Assembly: GCA_902763185.1 (NCBI GenBank)
Contig: CACWQT010000006.1
Location: 1-64,000 of the forward strand
From: an uncultured Rhodospirillales bacterium
GTDB lineage: Bacteria > Pseudomonadota > Alphaproteobacteria > RF32 > CAG-239
Direction: 5' to 3'
DNA: 64,000 nt
Position numbers and translations under genes: made by a program. Below the pieces are notes generated by a model. The model saw only the letters and a program-made list of their open reading frames with translations, was not told the origin of the DNA and made no database searches. This document shows positions 7,443-16,087 of this stretch, in pieces (positions within the stretch are counted from its first letter, which is position 1; every line of letters starts with the position of its first letter).

Positions 7443-9425
7443 ATGGAAAACAAACTATACCAAATTGCCGACGGTTGTTACATTAGTGAACAAAAGAACT
7501 TTGAAAATGATCAATACTTTTCCGTTTACGAAGCAGATGGAAAACATTGGGAACATTTTTATTTACATTGTGATAAATCAAGCGAGCATATCATTATCAA
7601 AGAAGAAGATTTAAATAATGCCGTTAAAGCTATTTATCCGAAACGCAATTTTTTAACAGAAGACATCATGAAATATCTCACAGAAAAGGTTAACGACGCC
7701 AAACCAGCTGATGCCCCCAATGCCCAAATCCTTAAACTTGATAAGATTGATGGCTCTGCCGCATACTATTTATCCGATAAATACCACACACTAAAACCTG
7801 TTAAATTTTTACATGAAAATTTGTCTTTAGAAGATCCAAAAACAATAGAAAAAATTTTGGCATACAGTCAAATAGACTGGCCTGTTATCAACGCAACCAG
7901 TAAACAACTTGCGGCTAAAATGGAGGCGCGAGGATATGAGCTAGAACACAGAGGACGCAGTGGATTTGAAAGCCGCAACTCTATTGTTATCAAAACCAAA
8001 GACGGTATTCTAACGCCTGAAATTGCACAAAAAATGCAACAAGATTTAGAACAAGCTAAACTAGAATGTAAACAAGATAAAATAAAGGCCTTTGATGAGT
8101 ATTTTGATGAGCAATCAACTGATAAATCAAAAGTTTATGCCGTTGTAGAAACCGGTTATAATTATGACCAGACACGCATCATTGATGAGAATAAATACGA
8201 GCGTGTTGCTCAAATCCGCACCGGTTGCACAAAAGACCATCGTCAAGGCTACGACCACATTTATTCTGAACTTCTTATCAATAAAGAACGTATTAAAGAA
8301 GATAAGCGCAAATTTATTGTGCTTGAAGTTCCAAAAGACATGATGGGCTTAATTATCGGTAAAGGTGGAAGCAACATTAAAGCCTTACAACAAAAATTTG
8401 GTAAACGCTTTAATGTGGTGCAAGACCCAAGAGAGATTGAATCCGAAAAGAAACAGGCTGAAGAAGAGCGAAAAAGACAGCGTAAATCTGACCTGCAAAC
8501 ACTTCAGGATAATATCAAAAATTTCATTGGTGAAAACTATCTTGTTGCCGATAACGACAGCATTGCCGTGTCTATGGTTGAATACATCAATACCAACAAA
8601 GATAAACTGCGGTTTTCACCAAACGCTGATGAACTGCAACAGATGAAAGATAATCTGATTAAAGAGCGCGATGAAGAAATTGAGCGCGAAAATCGCCGTA
8701 AAGCAGAGGAAATCGAACAACAAAAACGCTTAGAAGAAGAGCGCATCGCCGAACAAAAACGTCTTGAGCAGGAAAAAATTACTGAGATAACCCAAACCGT
8801 TAAAACGCATATTCAAACATATGCCGATGAACATTCCGGCGCGGTTATTTCCAATGAGGATTTCATCAAATTCCTCCGCGATACTTATCAAGAAGATGAA
8901 CTGACACAAAAAGTTTTAGCGCCGGTTCAAAAAGACTTCCTCTTAAAAATGGAAGAAGAACGCGCGATGCAACAACGATTTGCCGAAGCCGAGAAAAACT
9001 TTGAAAAAGTTGCCGCAGAAGAGTTTAAGAAATTCTTTGCCGACGATGACGCAACAGAAGGCTATGGAGAAGAGTTTTTCTACAGCAGCTTTATGAACCG
9101 CAACCAAAGAAGCAGTCGGGGTGATAGATATACACAAATCAGTAACGATATTGCTCGCCGTCTTAAAATTTATGATGACTTGCAAAAAGCCCCTGAAAAC
9201 AGGCTTCTTACAAATTGGCCAGCACCAGATAAAATCGGTCACGGCGATTACCCCAAGTATGATTTTTCATCCCGCGTTCGGGATTTTGAAGCAGCACATC
9301 GGGAAGACGGAACATTTTCTAAACCGATAGAACCTCAAGAACCCGTCAAAGAAGAGCCGGCACCGGAGCCGACCATAGAAAACTTAGCTATGTTGTGGGG
9401 CGCCAAAAAGGGTAAACTGAAATAA
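7443..9425 (+). CDS. KH-domain, coiled-coil protein
   Basis: This 660-residue protein has no family I can name as a whole. A type I KH RNA-binding motif is clear near residues 290-335: hydrophobic strand KFIVLEVP, then GLIIGKGGSNIKALQQKFG with the GxxG loop as GKGG (about 306-309). Just after it comes a long Glu/Lys/Arg/Gln-rich coiled coil (about 330-450), and a second charged helical region follows (about 490-540). The C terminus is Pro/Glu-rich, then AMLWGAKKGKLK. The N-terminal 280 residues look folded but are unfamiliar. I start it at the ATG after GAGGAG; an upstream in-frame start lies inside the preceding hairpin. A terminator follows. RNA binding is well supported, the biological role is not. 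Confidence 0.7.
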   Translation: MENKLYQIADGCYISEQKNFENDQYFSVYEADGKHWEHFYLHCDKSSEHIIIKEEDLNNAVKAIYPKRNFLTEDIMKYLTEKVNDAKPADAPNAQILKLDKIDGSAAYYLSDKYHTLKPVKFLHENLSLEDPKTIEKILAYSQIDWPVINATSKQLAAKMEARGYELEHRGRSGFESRNSIVIKTKDGILTPEIAQKMQQDLEQAKLECKQDKIKAFDEYFDEQSTDKSKVYAVVETGYNYDQTRIIDENKYERVAQIRTGCTKDHRQGYDHIYSELLINKERIKEDKRKFIVLEVPKDMMGLIIGKGGSNIKALQQKFGKRFNVVQDPREIESEKKQAEEERKRQRKSDLQTLQDNIKNFIGENYLVADNDSIAVSMVEYINTNKDKLRFSPNADELQQMKDNLIKERDEEIERENRRKAEEIEQQKRLEEERIAEQKRLEQEKITEITQTVKTHIQTYADEHSGAVISNEDFIKFLRDTYQEDELTQKVLAPVQKDFLLKMEEERAMQQRFAEAEKNFEKVAAEEFKKFFADDDATEGYGEEFFYSSFMNRNQRSSRGDRYTQISNDIARRLKIYDDLQKAPENRLLTNWPAPDKIGHGDYPKYDFSSRVRDFEAAHREDGTFSKPIEPQEPVKEEPAPEPTIENLAMLWGAKKGKLK

Positions 9426-9440
9426 TCAAAATCCCAAACA

Positions 9441-9479
9441 AAAAACGGCTGAGTCACTTAAGACTCAACCGTTTTTTTT
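9441..9479 (+). terminator. Rho-independent terminator after the KH-domain gene
   Basis: AACGGCTGAGTC / GACTCAACCGTT hairpin followed by eight T. Its left arm again contains CGGCTGAG, the sequence shared by the three upstream hairpins. Confidence 0.9.
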
Positions 9480-9496
9480 ATACACATAACACCATC

Positions 9497-10651
9497 TTAG
9501 TAGCGGTAGCAAATTCTTCCGGTACACTGAGCGATATACGCCTCAAACCACTTGGGCTCGTTTCTGTAAAACAGCTCGGTCAGCGCCCGAATATGAAGCG
9601 GCTCACCGCTCTCAAAGCGTGCCATAACAGCATTTTCATCACCTTTTGCCATCAATTCAATGTCCTCCTGCGCCTCCTCATAGAGGAATGTATCCGTATA
9701 AGGTAGGCCAATAAACACTTTTGACATGACCTCATAGTCAAGCTCAGGAGCCTTAATGAGAGCCGATAAGAAATGGTCTTGCGGCAAAAAATGCGTGTTC
9801 TTCCAATTCTTAACATAAGCCGACAGCAACTCGTGACGTTTCTCCTTATCCGGATAGCATGCCAACAGGTTCTCTGCCTCCGGACAAATGTAATGATGTC
9901 GCTCAAAATAAAGGATAATATCTTGAACCGAACGATCGTTGAGCAGATCCGCATGCACCTCATCCCACAAACCATAACAACTGATGTAATTTGAAAATGC
10001 CTTAGACGAAACAGTTTCCAACATCAGTTTCTGTCCTAAAACAGGCAGTTCGTGATTCTCTATAAACAGATAGAAAAATGAGTAATCATCACTGTTCCGA
10101 AGTGCGGTAAACAACTCGGTAATCAGCACATTATCTAAGCCATGGCACTTAATATGCGTTGCGATTTCGTCTTTATCCTGACGATCCAAAAGCTTATGCT
10201 GACAGCCTGTGGTAAGACCATGTTGCGAGATATAACGCAAGATTTGCTCATGTGACCACTCATTCAAGATAACCTCCTGCGCTTCTTCGCAAAAGCCTTG
10301 ATAAGCGGTATAAGCACTCACTTCTTCAAACTTATTGCGCTTAACGATGAGAACCTGAATAGAAACCGGCAAGACTGAACCGTAGCCGCGCTCTTTGACC
10401 ATCTCGCCATAACGATAGATCATATACACGATTTCTGTGCTGCTACCACGAGCCATAACCTCTTTCAGCTCATCTTCCGAGAGTTCTGTTACATGCCACT
10501 GCCGAACCGGATACTGATCGTAATCCTGCTCTGTAGAGTAATAACCCGAAACGGTGCTCAATTTTCCCATAATTTCCTGATGGACCTTTTTCTTTTGCCA
10601 TTCGGTAGCATCTTTGGCTACAACGGCGTTTCCTTCATTTTTTTGCTGCAT
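9497..10651 (-). CDS. Helical-repeat protein of unknown function
   Basis: This 384-residue soluble protein is not recognised. It is alpha-helical with loose tandem repeats of roughly 35-40 residues that end in a hydrophobic-Ile-x-x-[His/Cys]-Gly-Leu pattern (RYISQHGL, THIKCHGL, NYISCYGL), suggesting a helical solenoid that binds a partner. The gene at 41997 shows a similar pattern (AYIERCGL), and the two may be distant relatives. Codon choice differs from most neighbours, with more CTG, CAG and GAG. No Shine-Dalgarno site is present: the ATG follows TATAAAATTTTTTAATT, a motif also seen before two other genes here. Confidence 0.65.
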   Translation of the reverse strand: MQQKNEGNAVVAKDATEWQKKKVHQEIMGKLSTVSGYYSTEQDYDQYPVRQWHVTELSEDELKEVMARGSSTEIVYMIYRYGEMVKERGYGSVLPVSIQVLIVKRNKFEEVSAYTAYQGFCEEAQEVILNEWSHEQILRYISQHGLTTGCQHKLLDRQDKDEIATHIKCHGLDNVLITELFTALRNSDDYSFFYLFIENHELPVLGQKLMLETVSSKAFSNYISCYGLWDEVHADLLNDRSVQDIILYFERHHYICPEAENLLACYPDKEKRHELLSAYVKNWKNTHFLPQDHFLSALIKAPELDYEVMSKVFIGLPYTDTFLYEEAQEDIELMAKGDENAVMARFESGEPLHIRALTELFYRNEPKWFEAYIAQCTGRICYRY

Positions 10652-10856
10652 AATTAAAAAATTTTATAGGGTGAATAAATAAAAGAATTTCTAAAACAAA
10701 GCCTTTAAGGAAATAAAACAATAATCCTTAAATGATAGACCAAAATAATGATAAATTATCCCTGTCATATCACTTTTTTTGTCTAAGTCAAGTTTAAATT
10801 GCAACGGCAATAAGGGAAACAAGGTGCCCAAAGTTCTCCACAACCTTTAATCAATC
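10652..10856. other. AT-rich upstream region of the helical-repeat gene
   Basis: No gene is seen. The stretch is AT-rich and should contain the promoter for the minus-strand gene ending at 9497. A short inverted repeat, CCTTTAAGG and CCTTAAA, lies near 10701-10732. I cannot assign a clear -35/-10 pair. Confidence 0.4.
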
Positions 10857-10975
10857 CAGCAATGGGCGCGGAGAGTGCCGGTGCTGGAAGTGAAATTGCG
10901 ACTGCGGCGTACATAAGACACCGTACATAAAGGAGCAAATCTGCAATCATGACGGGTATTATACGCGCCCCCTTG
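10857..10975. repeat. Dispersed palindromic repeat, copy 1 (abuts uvrB promoter)
   Basis: About 115 bases matching 44517-44628. The tips are GGGCGCG and CGCGCCC here, but GGGCTCG and CGAGCCC in the other copy, so both arms changed together. Both copies share AGTGCCGGTGCTGGAAG, TTGCGACTGCGG and AAAGGAGCAAATCTGCAATC. The right tip touches the uvrB -35 box. Confidence 0.8.
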
Positions 10976-11001
10976 ACAACTCTTTCTTTTGTAGATTATA
11001 C
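10973..11001 (+). promoter_or_regulatory. uvrB promoter, likely giving a leaderless mRNA
   Basis: TTGACA (10973-10978), 17 bases and TTATAC (10996-11001). Only eight bases separate the -10 box from the uvrB ATG, so transcription should begin at or within a base or two of the start codon. No Shine-Dalgarno sequence is present. Confidence 0.7.
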
Positions 11002-11009
11002 TCTCGTCC

Positions 11010-13001
11010 ATGAGTAGAGAGTTTCAAGTAAAAAGCCCTTTCGAACCCTCCGGCGACCAACCGGAGGCCATCCGTGAATTGTGCGAAGGATTAAAAAGAG
11101 GCGAAAGAAATCAGGTGTTGTTGGGCGTGACCGGTTCGGGTAAAACTTTCACCATGGCCAAAATTATTGAAACAATGAAAAAACCGACACTGATTATGGC
11201 ACCGAATAAAATTTTGGCAGCGCAACTTTATGCCGAGATGAAAGAATTTTTCCCTAATAATCACGTAGAATATTTTGTATCATATTACGACTATTATCAA
11301 CCGGAAGCCTATATCCCTAAAACCGATACCTATATTGAAAAAGATTCGGCAATTAACGAACAAATAGACCGCATGCGTCACGGCGCAACGCGTAATGTGT
11401 TGGAAGAAAAAGACGTGATTATCGTTGCCTCTGTTTCGTGCATCTATGGCTTAGGCAGTATGGAATCATATTCATCAATGGCTTTTAGTTTAAGCGTCGG
11501 CGATGAAATAGAACCCAAAGAAGTTTATCAAAATTTAGCCAACTTACAATACGAGAGAAATCAGACGAACTTTGTCCGCTCAACGTTCCGCGTCAAGGGC
11601 GATACCTTGGATATTTTTCCGGCACACTATGAAGACCGCGGCTGGCGCGTATCATTCTTTGGTGATGAGATAGAAAAGATAACCGAATTTGATGTGTTGA
11701 CCGGCAAAAAGACCGCAGAGCTGGAGGCAATTACCGTATATCCCGCCAACCACTATGTGACACCGCGCCCTGCCCTGTCACAGGCCATGATGCACATCAA
11801 AGAAGATTTGGCTTTGCGCTTAGAAGAATTAAAAGCGCAAAATAAACTGGTGGAAGCTCAGCGCTTAGAACAACGCACCCGCTTTGATTTGGAGATGATG
11901 GAAACCACCGGTCATTGTAAGGGGATAGAAAACTATTCGCGCTATTTGACCGGACGCGCCCCCGGAGAGCCGCCACCGACCTTATTTGAGTATTTCCCGA
12001 AAGACGCATTACTGTTTATTGATGAGAGCCATATCTCCGTGCCGCAAATCGGCGGGATGTATCGCGGCGACCGCAACCGCAAAACCACACTGGCAGATTA
12101 TGGCTTCAGATTGCCTTCCTGCGTTGATAATCGTCCTTTAAAGTTTGAGGAGTGGGATAAATTCCGCGCGCCGACGATTTTTGTTTCCGCCACCCCCGGC
12201 GATTGGGAGTTGCAACAAAGCAAAGGCGTATTTGCCGAGCAGGTTATCCGCCCGACCGGACTGATGGACCCGATTTGCGTGGTTAAACCGGTAGAAAATC
12301 AGGTTGATGATTTGATGGAAGAATGTCGCCAAACCATTGCCAAAGGTAATCGAGTTCTGGTCACAACGCTTACCAAAAAAATGGCGGAAGATTTAACCGA
12401 ATATCTTAAAGAAAACGGAATTAAGGTGCGTTACCTGCACTCAGATGTGGATACCATGGAACGCATTGAGATTATCCGCGATTTACGCCAAGGTGTGTTT
12501 GATGTTTTGGTCGGCATTAACCTGTTGCGTGAGGGGTTGGATATACCGGAATGTTCATTGGTGGCAATTTTAGATGCCGATAAAGAGGGCTTTTTGCGTT
12601 CCACCCGTTCACTCATCCAAACTATCGGACGCGCCGCTCGAAATGCGGAAGGAAAAGTTGTGCTATACGCCGATAAGATGACTGATTCCATCAAAGCCGC
12701 CTTAGATGAAACCGAGCGCCGTCGCAAAAAACAGTTTGAATATAACTTGGCGCATAACATCACCCCGCAAACCATTAAAAAGGCAATTTCCAATACACTT
12801 TTGACCATGACCGAAGCCGATGATGACAAAGCAGCCTCGCCTGATACACCGAGCATCAAAGACTTAAAGAACATTGATAAAGAGATTAAACGCTTAACCA
12901 AAGAAATGAAAGCTTATGCGGCAGATCTGGAATTTGAAAAAGCAATGAAGTGTCGCGATGAAATCAAACGCTTAGAAACCGCCCGCCTCACCATAGAGTA
13001 A
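11010..13001 (+). CDS. uvrB: Excinuclease ABC subunit B
   Basis: This 663-residue protein is full-length UvrB, the damage-verification helicase of nucleotide excision repair; it receives DNA from UvrA and recruits UvrC. The Walker A motif GVTGSGKT is at 39-46. The beta-hairpin region with [12 protein letters not shown] follows near residues 92-105. The helicase motifs DESH and QTIGRAARN lie further on, and a C-terminal UVR motif ([13 protein letters not shown]) provides the UvrC contact. The start matches the family N terminus ([11 protein letters not shown]). The gene stands alone, with its own promoter and a likely leaderless transcript. uvrA is at 53605 in the same window. Confidence 0.98.
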   Translation: MSREFQVKSPFEPSGDQPEAIRELCEGLKRGERNQVLLGVTGSGKTFTMAKIIETMKKPTLIMAPNKILAAQLYAEMKEFFPNNHVEYFVSYYDYYQPEAYIPKTDTYIEKDSAINEQIDRMRHGATRNVLEEKDVIIVASVSCIYGLGSMESYSSMAFSLSVGDEIEPKEVYQNLANLQYERNQTNFVRSTFRVKGDTLDIFPAHYEDRGWRVSFFGDEIEKITEFDVLTGKKTAELEAITVYPANHYVTPRPALSQAMMHIKEDLALRLEELKAQNKLVEAQRLEQRTRFDLEMMETTGHCKGIENYSRYLTGRAPGEPPPTLFEYFPKDALLFIDESHISVPQIGGMYRGDRNRKTTLADYGFRLPSCVDNRPLKFEEWDKFRAPTIFVSATPGDWELQQSKGVFAEQVIRPTGLMDPICVVKPVENQVDDLMEECRQTIAKGNRVLVTTLTKKMAEDLTEYLKENGIKVRYLHSDVDTMERIEIIRDLRQGVFDVLVGINLLREGLDIPECSLVAILDADKEGFLRSTRSLIQTIGRAARNAEGKVVLYADKMTDSIKAALDETERRRKKQFEYNLAHNITPQTIKKAISNTLLTMTEADDDKAASPDTPSIKDLKNIDKEIKRLTKEMKAYAADLEFEKAMKCRDEIKRLETARLTIE

Positions 13002-13002
13002 A

Positions 13003-13040
13003 AAAACAGGCTGCTTTTTAAGATAAAGCAACCCGTTTAT
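13003..13040. terminator. Bidirectional terminator between uvrB and lolA
   Basis: ACAGGCTGCTTT pairs with AAAGCAACCCGT. On the minus strand the hairpin is followed by seven T, so it best serves lolA; the plus-strand tail is weaker. Confidence 0.65.
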
Positions 13041-13060
13041 TCATAAAACAGTAAACAAGA

Positions 13061-13678
13061 CTATTTCCGCTTATTATATTTCTTTTTGCTTTCAGTGCGT
13101 TTGCTGAACTTAAACAAATCTTCACTTAGCTTACCGTCAACCACCGTATCATACAGAGATAACGAAACCTCCAAAGATTGCGGCGTAATAACTTTCCATT
13201 GTTTTAACTCAAACGGAGAATTGGAAAAGACCAAAGTAAACGGCCCCAAATCACCGGAATTGTTATATTTCAAGCTCATTCTTGTCATACCGGGGTCTTT
13301 CGTAAAATCGGTTACTTTCAAATCCTTACCGATTTTAACCGTATTGGCCAAAACCATGGCCGCCGGAATATCATCATAATCGATATTGGTCACCTGATCC
13401 AATTCTTTGTCATAATAAACAATGTAATCCCCGTTACCGACAATCAACACATTTGACGGCGCTTTATACTCCATCCGGATTTTATTGGGCTTTTCCACAT
13501 AAATATGCCCTTCCACCTGTTCACCGTTAGATGCAATCTGGATAAAATCAGCCGACAAGGTTTTAATGGAATTCAAATAATTTTCCACCTTAGAAACATC
13601 TTCTTTACTTGCTGAAGCCGCATGCGCCTCTAACGCGACAAACAATCCGCACAAAATTGTTAAAATTACCTTTTTCAT
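13061..13678 (-). CDS. lolA: Outer-membrane lipoprotein carrier protein LolA
   Basis: This 205-residue periplasmic chaperone carries lipoproteins released by the LolCDE transporter across the periplasm to the outer membrane. A signal peptide (MKKVILTILCGLFVALEAHA) leads into a mature domain with the LolA pattern: LSADFIQ, then VEGHIYVEKPNKIRMEY and LIVGNGDYIVYYDKEL. I use the ATG at 13678 because it gives a clean signal peptide; the longer frame starts have none. The C terminus is Lys/Arg-rich (RTESKKKYNKRK), which is a little unusual. lolD and a lolC/E gene lie at 35548-37549, so the pathway is split across the window. Confidence 0.88.
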   Translation of the reverse strand: MKKVILTILCGLFVALEAHAASASKEDVSKVENYLNSIKTLSADFIQIASNGEQVEGHIYVEKPNKIRMEYKAPSNVLIVGNGDYIVYYDKELDQVTNIDYDDIPAAMVLANTVKIGKDLKVTDFTKDPGMTRMSLKYNNSGDLGPFTLVFSNSPFELKQWKVITPQSLEVSLSLYDTVVDGKLSEDLFKFSKRTESKKKYNKRK

Positions 13679-13751
13679 CTTATTTCCCATTGAATTACTT
13701 TTGCCCCTAATGTATGTTGCAACCGACAATTTTTCAAGCGGTTTTTCGCGT

Positions 13752-14189
13752 TTAATCCCAAGGGAACACAACCCACGTATCGGCACTAACGCCTTCCTTA
13801 ACACAAAAATCCGGTTGCTCTTGGCAACAAGTTTTCTTCAACAAGGTACAATACTTTGCCAACGGATATTTGCTTCTGAGATATTTAATCGTCGCTCCGC
13901 TATCTGCCACATCATCAATAACATAAACGCTGTCCGCATCAAAAAGTTCATCTGTAGAAATATCTTCTATTTCACCGCGCTGATGATTGTTATCATACGA
14001 CATCAACTTCACCACTCTGACATCACGAATATCAAGCTTGTAGGCAATCAATTGTGTTGGAATAAGACCGCCGCGCGACACTGCCACCAAAGTTATTCTC
14101 GATAAATTCGGACAATCTTTGACAATTTCATCTGCCAAATCATGACTCCACTGCACGATGTCTTCCCATTTAAGATACTGCTTTCCCAT
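13752..14189 (-). CDS. gpt: Purine (xanthine-type) phosphoribosyltransferase
   Basis: This 145-residue type I phosphoribosyltransferase joins a purine base to PRPP for nucleotide salvage. The PRPP-binding motif VYVIDDVADSGAT is intact, and the pyrophosphate loop appears as VAVSRGGLIP. The length, the WEDIVQWSHDLADEI N terminus and the C-terminal WVVFPWD agree with the Gpt (xanthine-guanine) branch, though hypoxanthine or another base is possible. The ATG at 14189 is preceded by AAAGG; an upstream TTG at 14222 is less likely. It lies between lolA and a membrane glycosyltransferase-like gene, all on the minus strand. Confidence 0.82.
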   Translation of the reverse strand: MGKQYLKWEDIVQWSHDLADEIVKDCPNLSRITLVAVSRGGLIPTQLIAYKLDIRDVRVVKLMSYDNNHQRGEIEDISTDELFDADSVYVIDDVADSGATIKYLRSKYPLAKYCTLLKKTCCQEQPDFCVKEGVSADTWVVFPWD

Positions 14190-14240
14190 CTGTAGACCTT
14201 TACCCTCAATCTTTGACAACAAGCTGTGATTTTTTATACT

Positions 14241-16004
14241 TTACGGTATTTTTCTTTGCATATCAGCTAACGCCTTTTCATCCAAAACCAACACAATATA
14301 ATCGCCATAAATAAATATCGCTTCTTTGGCTGGCCACGCTTTAGCACGATTTAAGAGATAATCCGCAATCACCGGCTCATGCAGGGCTTCATCAGCGGCA
14401 TCACCGGATAAAAAGTCCGTCTGATAAAAGAAGTTATATGCATCTTTGGCTTTACCCGCCGGATAATAGGCATAAGAGAGCAATTCACCGTTTTTAGCTT
14501 CATCTGCCTGAGCTTTATAATATTTGGAGCGCAAACTCTTTTCACCGACTTGCAACAACTTATATTGACGTTCAATATTAAATTCCGGTTGCTTTTCTAA
14601 ACGGGTAATAATCCGCTCGGCCAATTTTGTTTCGGCATCCCAACCGAATTTCCAGACTTTTTCGGCATAAGAAATCCTGACAAAATTCATAAATATCAAT
14701 AAAAAGGCCAGACCGTAAGCGATACGACGCAAAGTTTTTGTTCCCAACAATAAAATGCTCAAAAACGCCAACGCATATAAAAACGGTAACCCGAAAAATG
14801 TTAAACGCACAAAGTGTGCTTGTGGCTCGGTCACAAACAAGAGCGCCAATAATGATACAACCAATAACACCGGTATCAGTATCAGACCGCGAAGTGATGC
14901 CTTTGCGTTCGGCGCGTATAAAATAAGTGTAAACAGCGCCATAATGCTTAAAGCCAAGTAAAGCAACTTATACGCAACATCCATAAACGGCAACGGTTGT
15001 CCAAACTGTAAAAAGGCATATTTGATAACCGCTCCCAAACGCAAAAACGGTGTTGCCACGCCTAAAGCCCGTGCATGCACATCATCCAAATAATTTGCCT
15101 CTTCCAAAACAAACAGGATAAAGATATAAAACATTACCGCGGTCAAAATATTGACAAACCCCTGCAAGCTCCGCGAGAATGCATCCTTTAAACTGATGTC
15201 GGCATAAACCGTTTTAATAAATATCCGCCCGACAACTGCCAAAAACATAAAACTCACCACCGGCATATAAGTTCCCAAAGCCCACAAAAGCAACAAAACC
15301 GACATTGTGTTGCATAAATACGTATGTGACGCCGTCTTATGCTTTCGATCTGCAATCAACAACCCCGTTAATACCAACACCGGAGCAAAGCACACCCCAA
15401 GCGAGGTTTTAGCATAATAAAGAATAGCCAACGTATAAGGTGTTACGGCAAATAGCAAACCAACCGTGACAATAACCGTTGCACGTTCCGGCATATTCCA
15501 ATAAACGGCTAACAAAACACCGGCAAGCGCCAGACCGGCAAACGACCAAAAATTATTGATAACCGGCAAAATTTTACCGTCAAACAACAACTCTTGCAAC
15601 CAATATGCACTAAATGAACCGGCACTGATAGCCTCATGATGATTAACCGTGCTTCTTATCGCCGCCCAATCGGCACCGCCCCACATAAAGTTGATGGTGT
15701 GAAATAAAAATGCCAAGTTAATAAAACCGAACAACAGCCAAAAGCTCTGCCGATATTTGGGGGAAATACGTTGATAAAACTTAACCGTTTCATCAGCCCA
15801 ATCATAATCATTACAAACATGACATAATTTTTTAAACACTTTGGGCATCAGCATAACCCACACGGCAACAGTCGCCCCAAACGTCCATACAACAAGTTTC
15901 TCGGTTGAAATATAAAATCCTTTTTGGCTCAAAAGAAATCCGAACGCCAAAACAATCAAGCCGACAACAACGGCACATAATGCATTAAAAATATATTTGG
16001 ACAC
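14241..16004 (-). CDS. Polytopic membrane protein, GtrII-like glucosyltransferase
   Basis: This 587-residue inner-membrane protein has about eleven to twelve hydrophobic helices through residue 440 and then a soluble C-terminal domain of about 140 residues. The layout, and a segment resembling 'GSFSAYWLQELLFDG' followed by a long helix, recall the GtrII family, which moves glucose from a lipid carrier onto O-antigen. The resemblance is partial, so another GT-C type transferase is possible. It starts with GTG after GGAGGG. Just upstream on the same strand are three RgpF-like genes and lpxA, which fits a role in cell-surface glycan decoration. Confidence 0.5.
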   Translation of the reverse strand: MSKYIFNALCAVVVGLIVLAFGFLLSQKGFYISTEKLVVWTFGATVAVWVMLMPKVFKKLCHVCNDYDWADETVKFYQRISPKYRQSFWLLFGFINLAFLFHTINFMWGGADWAAIRSTVNHHEAISAGSFSAYWLQELLFDGKILPVINNFWSFAGLALAGVLLAVYWNMPERATVIVTVGLLFAVTPYTLAILYYAKTSLGVCFAPVLVLTGLLIADRKHKTASHTYLCNTMSVLLLLWALGTYMPVVSFMFLAVVGRIFIKTVYADISLKDAFSRSLQGFVNILTAVMFYIFILFVLEEANYLDDVHARALGVATPFLRLGAVIKYAFLQFGQPLPFMDVAYKLLYLALSIMALFTLILYAPNAKASLRGLILIPVLLVVSLLALLFVTEPQAHFVRLTFFGLPFLYALAFLSILLLGTKTLRRIAYGLAFLLIFMNFVRISYAEKVWKFGWDAETKLAERIITRLEKQPEFNIERQYKLLQVGEKSLRSKYYKAQADEAKNGELLSYAYYPAGKAKDAYNFFYQTDFLSGDAADEALHEPVIADYLLNRAKAWPAKEAIFIYGDYIVLVLDEKALADMQRKIP

Positions 16005-16087
16005 AGTTTATCCCTCCGCTGACATTTTCCTTTATTATAAATTCTGACAAGCCGATTGCAAGTATTTTTCCCGTTTAATCACACCAT

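Noticed and set aside
3437..9480. Prophage or insertion sequence
   Set aside because: No integrase, transposase, capsid, terminase or terminal repeats with target duplication are seen around the block.
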